Positions 45,480 to 57,573 of a stretch of DNA of 64,000 nt are shown one piece after another. How positions within the stretch are numbered: the stretch's first letter is position 1; every line of letters begins with the position of its first letter. The notes below the pieces were generated by a model, which saw only the letters and a list, made by a program, of their open reading frames with translations, did not search any database and was not told the origin of the DNA. The stretch comes from Nissolia schottii (lineage: Eukaryota > Streptophyta > Magnoliopsida > Fabales > Fabaceae), in assembly GCA_003254905.1 (NCBI GenBank), contig QANU01104094.1, positions 171,110-235,109 of the forward strand, written 5' to 3'. The position numbers were made by a program, and so were the translations under genes.

Positions 45480-48400
45480 ATGCCTCTCTCTGTTGTGCAA
45501 ATCACCTTCGGTTCCCCTCTTCAACAGTCAACCCTTCACAGTCTCAGCCCTTCAACCATCTTGCCCAAAAACCTATTCCCTGGCTTTGGAACTGAGCCCT
45601 CCGTTGCCCTTAGAAGATTCATCTTTTCCAGAAAGACTTCACTGCGCAGCAGAAACAAGATTGCACCGACCCATGCTTCTTTGCTCGAGACGCCTGTTCT
45701 GTGGGCAGGTAGGCTCTGCATCTTCTATGCCCTCCTTAAGGCTGGATTGGCTGGATCTCAAGCAAATCCTCTTGTCTCAGGTTTAAATTCGCACTTGTGC
45801 CTTGATTTCATGCTCTTTTTTTTTTTTTTTTGATTGAGGTGAATTTTGATGGCTGTTTATTGATTAAGTTTATTTCCTCATTCAGATTTGGAAATTAGTG
45901 ACGACAACAAATCTGGTGACTTGGGGTTCTCTAAATGGACACAGAGCATACTAGGAAAACCAGGTCAATGGAGTTCTTCTTTATTTATTTATTTTAATTT
46001 CCCTTCTTAATCATGGAGACATTTTAATTTTCTGTGCTTGGAAAGATGACGAGGGAGGGAATGACATAGAATAGAATGATCAAATTAAATCAAAGTTTCT
46101 CTAGAAATAGTTTGAAATGACGGAGTGGAACGGAGGATCAATGTCTCCCTCTCTTACCACTCAAAAGTTTTCCAAATTGGAGCATCAAAGGAGGGAATGG
46201 CAGCTTTTGGTTGAAGTCCCTTCCCCTCCTTCATTAAAAAAACAACTAAAGAGGGTACGAGTTGTTTTTGATAAAATCAATTGAGTGATGTCTTTAAAAT
46301 CGCTATTTTTATGAAAAAAAGTTTATCCAAGCACACCTATCATCAAAATAATAAAATTCCTTATATACATGCATATAGAGCTGCTGTCTTCTCTGTGTTA
46401 TATTATTCATTGCTTCTTGTTATGATCTTCTATTTCTGAAGTTTGTAGTTGCATGCACTGAAGGAAGACAAATGGGCTGGTGCAGTAGAATCTGAAAGAA
46501 TTTGCCTCTTGATTTGAAACTGGGTCATGCTTTGATTTTTCTATACAATCTTTGAAGGGTTTTTCAGAAAAGCATTCATTTGGTGCATGTGTCTCTCTCT
46601 CTCTCTTGTGCTTTTACCTTGTTCCAGTTAGGGCAGAAATGGGACATACTCTTCTAACTTGTTTGGCTATATCTGTCATGGGTTTTTCTGCATGAATTAA
46701 TATTTCAAATTTAATCATGTATGTGCTTTTCCTAGGAGTCATGTGTGCTTCGCCTCGGAGTCATGTGAGTGCTTCATATTGTAGTCCCTAGATTGCCAGA
46801 AAATTGGCTTTGCTTAATGATGCTTCATACTTAAAATAATTCATGCCAATGCTTCATGCTTGATAATTCAAAGTGGAATTAGCATATGCTATGTACATGT
46901 ATTTGTTGGCCATCTGAATGGGTAATAATTACTGGTGGTATTCCATATGAGATAAGTGGCTGATAGAATTGTAAAACTTGATGCTTTCTTCGCCATAAAG
47001 TTGGTACCCTCAGTGACAGGAATCAGGTTTATGGTTGCCAGCTTCTGCATAGGAAATGCTTTTTAGTATTTACTATGCATGGACCATTTTTTACATTGTA
47101 AGGTTCATGATTATGCCATTACTATGATGTGGCAGTTTTAAAGAAACCATGAACTCATGCAATCTAGATTCTGAGATATTATGACTATGAGTTATCAATT
47201 TGGTTTCATGACTTCCTGGTTATGTGAAACCATGAAATGATTTTTCTATTCCTGTTGAAGGCTCCTAGTAAAGACTAATGTCATTAGTAAGGGCAGATGA
47301 GCGAGTACATTAATGTCGCCTTAATTTATTGCATGTAAATATGTATCATCCCTTGCTGCATAATGAATGTAACTTGGAAATGAATAATTGAATGCTTGAT
47401 GCATTCCATGCATAAATCCTGGTTTGGCTTTTCTGATGATTTATTGAAGAGAAACTTTACCCAAGACCTAGCATTTATCTAGTTTCAGAAAATGTTTTCT
47501 GTTATCATTTCTTTTTTCTTAATAGTAATTACAAAATGTCACTTTGTTTTCATTCAGTTTCTTGTTTTTAGGCATTTGTGATAGAAATGGTGAAAACAAA
47601 TTAATTTTTTTTTTCCATTGGTTCCTTTACACAATCTTGAAAAAAAGAAACATAATAAAAACTAGGTGACAGTTTTGTAACTAATATTTGAAAAAGTAAA
47701 AACAAACAAGAAATGAAAGAAAAACATTTCCTAAAACCTGACAGACAACCATTCTGGTAGAAATTGTTATGCTGTCAATCATCAAAAATCTAGTATTGAC
47801 TCGTTTGGATTGACTTATGATAAAAATGCTTTTTTAGTAGAGACTTTTTTGGTAAAGCCTTTTATAAATAAAGCATATAACAAAGCACTTTAAGTTGTAT
47901 CCAAACACTTAAAATTATGAAAGTACTTTTGTTTATTATAAAAAAGTGCTCTTTTTAAAAAATAAAGCTAATCCAAACAAACTCTTATATTTCCTTAAAC
48001 ATGTTAATCTTCCATTATTAGTATCATTGATTCAAAGGATTTGTTGTCAGTTACTGTGTGCATCATTTATATCTATTTGTTATTTGATCAGCAAAGGATG
48101 TAGCTAATGGAATGAAATTTGTGAGCAAATGGCATCCAACGACAAAGGGTACCCTTAGAAGGAACTATAGAGTCCCATCCAAGACTGAGGGACGGCGTCT
48201 TCTTAAAGCTATTGCATCTCTATTATCAGATGATGATCACTTCGTTGATGCTACCTCTCACAAGGTAGTGCATTTTTCCCTCCCTTGCCATAAAATTCAG
48301 TTTCAGTTGATACTCTTTTCTCTTCTTTTATTTATTTATTTATTTAAATTTTGCCCCTCCTTTGGCCTCAACGTGATTTAATTTTATTTAAAAAATGGTT

Positions 48401-48630
48401 GGGATATATCTTAGCATCTTTTAAAACGATTGTAGGGCTGTCAAATCCGGAGGGAAAGTGCCCATGGAGAAAGTGTGTGTTGCAACAACGTGAGAGCTCT
48501 CTTCGATGAGCTCCCAACTCCTCATCTCATTGTTGAAATTACTCCTTTTCCTGCTGGACCACTTACTGACAAGGATTACACTAAGGCTGAGAAGCTAGAG
48601 AGGGTTCTTAGATCTAGTCCTTCTGTTTGA
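45480..48630 (+). CDS. Conserved plant protein of unknown function, probably plastid-targeted
   Basis: Four exons, 45480-45780, 45886-45963, 48092-48264 and 48436-48630 (TGA), give 747 nt, or 248 residues, with GT-AG introns and matching phases. Residues 1-65 are rich in Ser, Thr and Arg with almost no acidic residues, as in a chloroplast transit peptide. A hydrophobic stretch follows at about 71-92 (TPVLWAGRLCIFYALLKAGL). The conserved C-terminal part starts KFVSKWHPTTKGTLRRNYRV and includes DATSHKGCQIRRESAHGES, CCNNVRALFDELPTPHLIVE and ends KLERVLRSSPSV. I recall similar proteins in Arabidopsis (At3g59870/At2g43945 type) with no assigned activity; this match is from memory. Another frame is open from 45427 but does not splice to the conserved part. 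Confidence 0.82.
47801..47980. mobile_element. MITE-like element in intron 2 of the plastid-protein gene
   Basis: GTTTGGATT at 47803-47811 is matched by its inverted copy AATCCAAAC at 47970-47978. The similarity extends inwards (gacTTATgata against the inverted agCTTTATttt). The interior holds many aaagcactttt/aaaagtgctttt words, forming a long imperfect foldback. It is about 180 bp, AT-rich and without coding capacity. Confidence 0.65.
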
Positions 48631-48935
48631 GCCATCTACGGTGCCTCATGCTTTCATGTAAATACTCTTTGTTTGCTAAATATTGTTAAAGACATGTTAC
48701 TCAAGACATTTAAATCTTTCAAAAATGGTGCTTAAACTACCGATTTTTTAATATGCACAAAAGAAGACTGTGAAACATACCATTTAATCATTAAAATTGC
48801 ATATTTTTAAGATGTAATATTCGATTCTGGAATACTAAAATGTGGGATAAAATCCTTCTATCAGTAGTCTCATGGCTAACTTGCCTTGTTTGCTATTGGA
48901 ATGCTTTCTTGACATGTACACTCACTTCATAGCCA
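48631..48935. other. 3' UTR and short spacer after the plastid-protein gene
   Basis: AT-rich sequence with no open frame. It probably holds the 3' UTR and polyadenylation region. Confidence 0.5.
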
Positions 48936-49226
48936 TTAAAGTGTTTTTAAAGCCTTCTGAAGTTTTGGACACATGGTGGCCAACATGAGACATCCAACAT
49001 CAATGGAATCATCAAAATGTTTCATGTACTTATCCTTTACTGCCCTTGGGGCATTCTCAACAAGTTCCTCGGGGAGAGGTTCATCTAGGACATATAACTT
49101 CCACTTTTGCTTGAGAACAATTCTCAAGCTCCTGAGCCAGTCAAGGAAGTTATTGCCAATTTCTTTTAGCTTGTCCTTCGCAAGGATGGATCGCAGTGAT
49201 AGTGTGAATTTTTTACTTGACGTCAT
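48936..49226 (-). pseudogene. Ty1/copia gag fragment
   Basis: The 96-codon frame begins MTSSKKFTLSLRSILAKDKL and continues with NFLDWLRSLRIVLKQ, LYVLDEPLPEELVENAPRAV and DDSIDVGCLMLATM. These phrases are typical of the gag N-terminus of plant copia polyproteins. The frame stops after the MCPKLQ region, where the rest of gag would follow, so this is a truncated fragment. It lies ~300 bp past the stop of the plastid-protein gene on the opposite strand. Confidence 0.8.
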
Positions 49227-50290
49227 TATTCTACAATAAAATATGAAAAGTAGATTTTAGTTGTTTATCCAAAATAATTCTACTATTTAACATCCCTCAA
49301 TATTAAATTAACAATTTACAATACTTGTAAAATATAGTGGGGTAAGATCCATATTTCACATATTTTGAGACAGTTTTGGCATGACACCAAAAATTAGGTT
49401 ATTTAGGTAGGTAACTCTTACCAATCACGTCACACGTGACTCTTAGCAATTCGTGAGATTTTAGACATCACATGTCTCAACACGTTACAATCTTATCTTA
49501 TGCCTTTAGGCCCAAAACCTTTTTGATAATCTAATTTAGTCCAACCATTTTAAATGTTATACAATTACATATCATATTTTACCATGATTAGATAATGTTC
49601 CTACATTGGCAGAACTTACATTAAGTGATCTTGATCATAATAGGTGTTTTAATCATGGACGACATAGAACTTAAATTTTGGTGAGGGAATTAATATTAAT
49701 AATTAACGTCAATTTTATCTTATTTATTAAGTTATACATGGCATCACATACACATATATAAATATATCATCACATGTATATGATATAAAGGATAATAAAT
49801 AAATAACTATGTCATAGCATGTCCAATCCTATAAACTAATCCAACGCCTTGGATTTGATGGATCGCCATGAGCTCCTTCATGAAGTTTTCTTTGTCTCTA
49901 TTACAAAGCGTAATGACATACAGGTCATGAAAAATAAATGAAATGAATGGAACATAATCTGTATTTAAATTTTACAATAAAATAAATGGCACACAACCTG
50001 CATTTAACCCTTGTAATGGCCATGCTATATACACCATTCATAGACAATATACACATTCAAAGCAAATATGTTATCACATAGCATGTTATTATATAGAAAC
50101 TTTAATATTATGGCTTGTCAAATTTAATTAGATATAAGGCTCTTTTATTAGAAAGTAATGACGGCTCCATTGGTCAGTGAGCGATGGGGTAAATTTTTTA
50201 AAATCGTCATTAATCTCATTAATGATTCTTTATCAAATTTCTTATCGAAAATTCATGTAAACGACGAGTCGTGTAATAAGCAGGTTCCCA
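49227..50290. other. AT-rich non-coding sequence
   Basis: No gene, domain or clear repeat was recognised. It probably contains the leader and degraded LTR of the copia fragment next to it. Confidence 0.4.
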
Positions 50291-50299
50291 AGTAAGAGA

Positions 50300-51990
50300 G
50301 TCGAGACACAACAAGTATTGATGATAAGATTCAAGTCAATTTTACAAATTGTAATGTCAAGAATGAAAAAAGGGAATATACATTTCAAGAGTAAAAATCA
50401 AGATCAATAAAGAAACAAGCTAAATAGAGAAGCAAGCTCAATCAAGATACAAGTTTAATGAGAAAACAAGATTAAACATAATTTTAAAGCATAACCCATC
50501 ATGGGTATTTTGGTCATATAATTTAGCATACTAAGAATTTTGAGTTCAAACCGGTGCCATAAGAAATTAGACTCAAAGAGCTTTCCAATGCTTAGTCATT
50601 TGCCTAAAACGAATGAGAAACAAAGAAGTTATGACTGATTAAAGTTGATATTGGGAAACTGAAACACTAAATCAATTCAGTGATTTAATCAATTGATTCA
50701 ATGTGTTCCAAGAAGTTCAAAATTCAAATTTTGAACTATGAATCGATTCAATGATGTAATGAATTGATTCATGGGTGTTATGAAGTACTAAAATCATCAG
50801 ATTCTGATTGGATTTCGCTTATTCTTTCCCCTAATGGCCATATGCTTCAAAGACTCTACATATAGGCTCATTCTACAAGAAAAAAATTCGGATTAGTTGG
50901 ACAAAAATTCACTTGTGAAGCTCATATTTCTCATCTTCTCGTGTTCACATTCATACTCTTGCTCAAGGTTTATTTGGAGGTATCATTGAGTGATCCAAGG
51001 CTTCATATTTTTTATCTACCTTAGTGAGAGAGAAATTTTATTGGAGAAAGGTTCTTGAAATCTTTCATATTATTGAGAAAGGTTTTTGAGAATCATCCTT
51101 TGAAGATAAAAGCTTCCAAGCTTAATTTTTATACCCACTCTTTGAGAGAGTAATTTTGTCGGAGAAAGGCTCTTTAAATCTTTCATATTATTGAGAAAGG
51201 GTTTTGAGAATCACCTCTTTGGAAGAAAGCTTCATTTGTATATCTGTTTTTCGTAGAGTGATTATAGACAAATATCTAAGAGCCTTTCACTATTGAGAAA
51301 ATTTGATTTGATATTTTTAATCTCTATTGATTAATACCTTATAGACGAGAAAGGCAGAGTCCTTCTAATTTCTAGGGCGTGTGCTCTAGAAAAATTTCAT
51401 AGGGTTAGGAACCCTTGGGCTAATCAAAACACTAGGTTGGAGAAACTGTAAAAGTGTAAGGATTGTGCGATTTGCAAAGGTTCTGTGAAAACTTGTTTAT
51501 ATAGTGAAAAAATCCTAAGCTTGTTTAGGTACTAGACGTAGATCAGTGGTTGGAACGAACCAGTACAAATCGCTTGTGTCATTATTTTCTTCCCTTCTCT
51601 TTTATTTATCGTTCACGTGTTCAATCCAAAAAAAGGTTTATTTGTGTTTTGTGTTTGAAAAAAGGTTTTTGGGTTTTAAATTGTTCTTGGCATTATAACA
51701 TTAACAATTGTGTGTATATATACATTGGTCTATATTCAATCATTTGTCAAGAATAATTTATTTGGGGATTTTGGTTTTTGTTTTGTGTGATTTACATTCA
51801 AACACAATGCTCTTTGTTTATCTTTCACTTTTCTAATTCAAACCAAATTAATTCAAGAAATTGAATTAATTTCTTTTCATTTAAAATAAAGAGTTGTTAT
51901 ATCTCTTTATGAAAATTTGTGTTTCCATTTTATGAACGTTTTTAAAGGAAGCTTTTATTTGGTACTCAATTCACCCCCCTTTCTTGAGTA
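50300..51990 (+). mobile_element. SIRE/copia-type LTR region
   Basis: A TATA-like ctacatatagg near 50870 is followed by a leader with a 118-bp tandem duplication and, at the end, ggtactcaattcaccccc...cttgagtact. I associate that ending with the 3' side of SIRE-type copia LTRs and their leader. No gag or pol follows; sequence of a different element begins at about 52010. Boundaries are approximate. Confidence 0.5.
51024..51240. repeat. 118-bp tandem duplication in the LTR region
   Basis: The word ggagaaagg occurs at 51043 and 51161. Around it gagagagaaattt/gagagagtaattt, atctttcatattattgagaa and ttgagaatca are repeated in the same order. A weaker third copy may follow. Confidence 0.7.
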
Positions 51991-52009
51991 CTGAAGCCAT
52001 TAAATAACA

Positions 52010-52830
52010 TCGTGAAGGGTTTTTCCTCTATGATGAATTTATCGGGATAATCAGGAAAGCTTTCTACTGAAAAGGGATTCAAATGTAGGGAGAACACCTA
52101 CACTAGTTGTTGTGAGGCTGTGTACTGATCATGTTGTGGAGAGTATGTAGTTGTGCATGGACTCAGTGGGGAAGTGTAAGTAGGGGCTAGTTCTTCATAA
52201 GCAACATCCTCCTCATACTCGGCATCCTCTTCTTTTGTTTCTTCATCGCTTAGAGGTAGAGGTTAGAATTGGTATGGTATCTCACCCTCATCTTTATCTA
52301 AGACAATCAGTCCTTTCTTGAAATATAAGGATGCCCTACTAGTAGCAAAGAAAGACCTACCCTAAGATGATGGGGGTATTATCCCTCATGCATGCACAAT
52401 ATCCAGGATGTAGAAGTCGACAAGAAATGTCAGGTGCCCTATATATCACAACTTTCACATCTTAATTCAGCAAGCCCATAAACATAGGTGTTGGTAGCAT
52501 CAGCTAGCTCCAACACCACCATAGTAGGCTTCAATGCATTCACATCCAGTCCTAACTATTCACAGATAGATAGTGGCATCACCCTTCTTCTTGGCTAACA
52601 GCTTGCCCCTAACCATTGATGTGTTGCACACACTTTCAACAGGTAGGAAAACCTTGTTAGAATAGCGGTACTCAAGGTTCACCCTTCTTTTTCTCTTATG
52701 ACATCTTCTTGACCGTTGCTTCCTTCTCCACAGGCTTCTCAATAATTTGACCCCCATCACGGTTATGGCATTTATTTTTTGTTTGGGATTGGTCTCTACA
52801 ATTAAATTGTTTAACCAATTGGCCTACTTG
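52010..52830 (-). pseudogene. Ty3/gypsy aspartic-protease region fragment
   Basis: Read on the minus strand, pieces such as LKPTTVVLELADATNTYVYG (just past the protease active-site region) and, further on, FPDYPDKFIIEEKPFTML are visible. Stops and frameshifts separate them. They fit a Ty3/gypsy gag-protease junction. The fragment ends abruptly at about 52010 where the LTR region begins. Confidence 0.6.
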
Positions 52831-55580
52831 GTGTGCAATGCTCCTATTGAATGCTTGTTGTTAATTGTACCTATTCTCATTCTTCTCACGTTCGCATTTG
52901 CTCTAGTGTAGACCTTCTTTCAACTTGTGGTGGGTTTTGTTACCTTAATTTGTCCACCATTGTTGTTTCGCACAGCCAGAGTTGTATGACTTGGGGTGCG
53001 GATTGTTGTTGTACCTTTATCCGTTCACCTTATAGTTTACTTCCTCAAGAGTACGTGGTCATCAGAGAGCATTGGTTTGTATCATGCTCATCCGTTCACC
53101 TTATAGTTTACGTGCATATAGAGTATTTATTAGCTTTATTTATTTATTTGTTTTTAACTTGCTCGATTTGTTATAAGTGCTTAATTACTATGTAATTTTT
53201 ACTAGGAAGTGTGGGATTGACTTGTGGCATTGCATCTAGCTTCAGGTTTCATCATTGGAATTCTAATGAAAAAATAATTATAATTGTTAAAAACAGTTTT
53301 AAACCTTTGGTCTTCTAGAATGATTGTTGTGACAAACCAAAAACCTAAATGACATTAAGAAATGAATAACTTAGAGCTGTTTTCAAACTTTTGGCATTCT
53401 TTAATGATTATTACTATTAGGTATCATATGTTCTATTATCACCTTATAAATAACTTCCCTTCCTCCTTTTATTGCAAAGCAACTACATTTTTTCCCAAAA
53501 AAAAAAAAAAGACAAAACATCCAATTCTATGTGCAAAAAAATAAAATTGGTTTCACAAGTTATCTTACTCAAAGACATTTCTCCTTCAAAACAAACATTG
53601 AGAACCAAAGTTAGAATTGTTAGAATGTGGGAAAAGAACAAATGTTAGGAATCAAAGTACCATTGAAATCCTTAAAATGATCCTTGCAGATAAAGAGGTA
53701 ATTCATATATTTATTCCACACAACAAATTTTGTTTTCATCTCTTAAAAAATTTCGAATCTCAAATTGTGGGGTACAAGAAAAGTCATTATCAAGAAATCG
53801 TTAATGAACCGGTATAAGAAAGTTGTGGAAGAGGAAAAAGTTTACACTATTGCTAATTTTGCAATCTTCCTAAACATTGTTCAATACAAGATTGTGACTC
53901 ATAAGCATAGGATCATGTTCCTCCTGCGTACTTAAGTCGACGAACGACGAGGAGGCGGCGAGACGGGTTGACAGGGGGTGCAAAAAAATGGGTGATTGAC
54001 AGAGTTACAGGTAGAGCATGTTGTTGGGTGCGATTATCGTGCAACTTAATGTTTAGTTTTTACAAATTACTATTCAACAAACATGTTTTATTCTTTTATG
54101 TTCTCTACTTTTTTTTATTTGGGTACAACTTCATTTATGTTCTCTATCTATTATTCTATTACTATTTCACAAACATTATCATTATCATTATCATACTACA
54201 AATAAAAAAATATTATTATTTATTTATGAAAAAAAAAGTATTCTGGAATACTAAAATAGCATTTTTTTTAATTCTCCTAATTTTAGACTCTTTAGATTCT
54301 AGCTTAAGACTTATGGACTTGTGATCAATCTAAGCTATGACTTTCTCCAACCCAAAAAAAAAAAAAAATCTAAGCTATGACTTTATATATTTTCAAATGA
54401 TTAAATATGTCAATTATATGCTATTTAACAAGTAGTAGATTTATAACTTATAAAAAAAAATGACAGTTTTAAGAACTCTTTTTTTAAAATGCATCAAAAA
54501 ATACATACCAAAATATAAAAGTATTTTATTAATAAAATAAATTACTTTTTGTAAAAATAAAATCCAAACAAGGTAATAAATAGGTTTCTTGGTCCAATAA
54601 ACTCTTATAGTTTCATCACACTTTCTTTTAGATTGCTGCAAAGATAAGAATATAGGAGCGAATAATCTACAAAATATATGAAGATTAAAAATAAGAATAA
54701 GAGAGTTCTTTCAAAGAAAATTATATTATATAATCAATTTTCTTTTACATTTTAACATAAGTTACAAGCAAAAAAAAAAAATACATAATAGAAAATTGAC
54801 CCGCGCTAGAGGCATATGCTAACTCACAAATATTCTCAACGTAAAGGCTAATGACAAAATTAAGAGTATTAATAACCTCACCTCTCCTAGCCATCAAGGG
54901 AACACACCTATTAAATATTTGCAATATATATATATATATATATATATATTAAATTTTTAAAAATTGATGATATAAATAAATATTATACAGTCATACAAAT
55001 ATGTTATGTCAAATCCATACAATTAGTTTACTCTTACACTCATTACAATCAACCAATAACAATTTTAATGTGTTTAAATAATTTTAAATTATAACATATT
55101 TCTTTATAAAAGTATAAACCATATTTACACAAAATTAAGAAAATAATAACATATTTATAATAATAAATATTTACAACTTACATAAACAATTTAACCATGC
55201 AAGGTATGGGTCTTTTATTAGAGATATAGTATATTATATGCATAAATCTAATGAGTAAAACTCTCTTTTGGTCATCCAAGAGTATAGCGGTTTTAACTCC
55301 CTAACTAGCTAATTGCACTTAAGTCATAATTAATGCTTACTGATTGTTAATTATAGCTTTGATTTACTTTAGACTTAACTTTGTTAAATACGGAAGTGTA
55401 AAAGAGGAAAATTTTTGAACTTTGAAAGAAACTCTTTTTGAAAATGTGAGTCACACATTAATGAATGTTAATATGAAAAAGGCACGAAAATGCATAATAG
55501 ATCGATACATCATATAGACATACAAAGCACAGGAAGCATAGGCATACATAAGAAAAGACCGCGTCATATCTATGATACAT
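52831..55580. other. AT-rich intergenic region without a supported gene
   Basis: It contains poly-A/T runs, a TA microsatellite at about 54918-54949 and several small low-complexity frames. I see no domain or clear element. Parts near 52850-53100 continue the gypsy-like debris. Confidence 0.45.
54918..54949. repeat. (TA)n microsatellite
   Basis: About 16 uninterrupted TA units. Confidence 0.9.
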
Positions 55581-55582
55581 AC

Positions 55583-55587
55583 ATATG

Positions 55588-55634
<47 letters not shown>
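55583..55634. repeat. (TG)n-(TA)n compound microsatellite
   Basis: A short TG run (tgtgtgtgtgt) is followed by about 18 TA units. Confidence 0.9.
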
Positions 55635-55637
<3 letters not shown>

Positions 55638-55777
55638 ACACGTTGTTACTGAGGAGATACGCATATTGTTCCTTTTTAAAAAAAAATCAATTTGGAAGGA
55701 GTGGATCCACGTGGGTGAGATGCAATTACAAAGCAACAAGTTAATGGGGTGATGCGGCTAATGGGGTTGGACTCAAA

Positions 55778-55951
55778 ATCGCCAAATCGATTGACGATTT
55801 ATCTTTAAAAACGCCAAATGAGTTGGCGAATTCTATATCAAGTTGTCAGTCATGTTGGCAACTTCTTGTCAGAATCGCCAAATGTGTTGGTGTGTTCTTT
55901 ACAAAATCGCCAAACGTGTTGGTCTGTGTTAGGGTCGCCAAAATTTGCGAC
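55778..55951. repeat. Array of six imperfect palindromes, period ~31 bp (left array)
   Basis: Units start at about 55778, 55809, 55840, 55873, 55905 and 55933. Each carries tcgccaaa or a variant, a short centre, then ttggcg or a variant. The clearest unit has perfect 6-bp arms (CGCCAA at 55812-55817, TTGGCG at 55823-55828) around a 5-bp centre. The spacers between units are unrelated. A similar array lies at 62628-62778. Confidence 0.8.
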
Positions 55952-56690
55952 ACGACTAGAAGACTTGAGAGGAAATAAAGATAGGCGAGTTTAGACAATG
56001 ACAGTACGAGTAATCATCGGAAATAATGTTGGCGAGATCAATATCAATTTAACAATTTAGTGGTAATGTGAAGAGTCGAAGTTGATGATAAACAAGCAAC
56101 AGAAATTAACTTTGGGAATGGTTGATCATACATTAAGGTCACTAGCCAAGTGGAGTGAACACGTCAACAATGATGTATCGCGACCAATGGATGAGGAGAA
56201 GTGTATCAAATCAAGACTATCGCAAATGTGGGGTATTATAGTAAAAAAAACTCAATTATAAAACCATGTAAGTACAAGATTATACAAAAAGTAATTGCAT
56301 TAGTCAACTTAATCTATTAACAAACACATGATACATATACGAAAATTTTAAAATCCAACACTCAAACCTTTTAAACACATGCTAACTAAAATTAATTTTT
56401 TTTAATAATATTCCTAAGATTTTAGTTAAGGTTATAAGAAATTTTAATTTGTATAATTAAAATTAATTTAGACATTTTATATATAAGGTATCCCTAAATA
56501 TGGAGAAGTCATCTCATCTCTATCTTGCTTAATGAGTGAAAATTGAAAATATTCATTCTCATGAGAAAAAACTTCTCCACAGATTCAGCTCGTCTCGAGT
56601 ATTACCCCAAACATACATTCATAAGTGAGGAGGTTAAATTGAGGAGTCTGTCACTGATTGGGCTAAGGATAAGGGCAAGATTGTCATTTC
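55952..56690. other. Upstream region of the ERF gene
   Basis: Intergenic sequence with no supported ORF, going from AT-rich to more balanced near the ERF promoter. Confidence 0.45.
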
Positions 56691-56697
56691 AATACAG

Positions 56698-56704
56698 TAT
56701 AAAA
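56698..56704 (+). promoter_or_regulatory. TATA box of the ERF gene
   Basis: TATAAAA lies 258 bp upstream of the ERF start codon, which implies a leader of roughly 230 nt. Confidence 0.55.
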
Positions 56705-56961
56705 CCCATTTCCCGACCCGAAAGTGAACCGACCCCATCTCTTATTCCGGGGGAGAGAGAAAACTAGTTCTATTGAGAGAAGGAAGAAGAAGCGACCAAA
56801 GGGGAGCGATAGAGATGGAGAAGCTAGATTGAGAGATTCCCTTTGGGTGGTGGCTGGGGTAAGGTTCTGGACTCGTTTTCCCAAACCCCTTAACCCTTCT
56901 ACCTCTCATCACACCAACCACCTCCCTCCAGTCACCGCCATCTCCATCTCCATCAACACCC

Positions 56962-57573
56962 ATGCGCCGAGCCAGACCCACCACCGATCCACCAACCAAA
57001 GTACCATCCCTAAACCCTAACGACCCCGCAAACCAAGCCCGGTTCCGCGGTGTCCGAAAGCGGCCATGGGGCAGGTTCGCCGCGGAGATCAGAGATCCGT
57101 GGAAGAAATCACGGGTCTGGCTCGGCACCTTTGACACCGCCGAGGCCGCCGCTCGAGCCTATGATGCCGCGGCTCGCTCGTTCCGCGGGCCTAAGGCGAA
57201 GACTAACTTCCCCTTGCCTGGGCCCGAACCGGGTTCCGATCTCGGGCTTTCCAAGTTCGATCCGGTCCAGGCGAGCAGGCCCACTAGCAGCGGCATGAGC
57301 AGCACCGTCGAGTCCGTCAGTGGACCCAGGGTTTCGAACCCTGTCCCGACAGTCCACCGGAGGCCCGTGAACCCTGTCGCACTTGATGATTGCCGCAGCG
57401 ATTGCGATTCCTCGTCTTCTGTGATCGATGACGATGAAGACTGCGTCCTCACCTCTTCGTTCCGCAGCAAGACATGGCCCTTCGATCTAAACCTCCCTCC
57501 GCCGGTGACCTACGACGACGCCAGTCGAGATCTCGCTGCCGATGAGCTTCGCGTCACCGCGCTGCGCCTCTGA
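56962..57573 (+). CDS. ERF transcriptional repressor (AP2/ERF group VIIIa, EAR motif)
   Basis: This intronless 203-residue protein has one AP2/ERF domain at about residues 27-85 ([20 protein letters not shown] ... [19 protein letters not shown]). The Ala and Asp of FAAEIRD are the residues that mark ERF rather than DREB proteins, so GCC-box binding is expected. A serine/aspartate-rich stretch ([16 protein letters not shown], about residues 144-160) and a C-terminal EAR motif FDLNLPP (173-179) match the ERF3/ERF4/ERF7-like repressors of group VIIIa. It acts in the nucleus and probably dampens ethylene, jasmonate or stress responses (family inference). The coding region is very GC-rich compared with its surroundings. 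The first ATG of the frame is used. A (CTT)n run lies downstream at about 57900-57922. Confidence 0.93.
   Translation: MRRARPTTDPPTKVPSLNPNDPANQARFRGVRKRPWGRFAAEIRDPWKKSRVWLGTFDTAEAAARAYDAAARSFRGPKAKTNFPLPGPEPGSDLGLSKFDPVQASRPTSSGMSSTVESVSGPRVSNPVPTVHRRPVNPVALDDCRSDCDSSSSVIDDDEDCVLTSSFRSKTWPFDLNLPPPVTYDDASRDLAADELRVTALRL

Noticed and set aside
45427-45786. 119-codon frame starting MTVDSDCDQPILS
   Set aside because: It overlaps exon 1 of the plastid-protein gene in another frame and cannot be spliced in phase to the conserved exons; the 45480 frame can.
48936-49226. 96-codon frame as a separate host gene
   Set aside because: Its phrases are those of copia gag. It is a retrotransposon fragment.
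55778-55951. CRISPR array
   Set aside because: Regularly spaced palindromic repeats invite this reading, but the repeats are degenerate and short, there are no cas genes, and the DNA is plant nuclear.
57050-57470. Additional long frames overlapping the ERF gene on both strands
   Set aside because: They are shadows caused by the high GC content. Only the 56962 frame has the AP2 domain and EAR motif.
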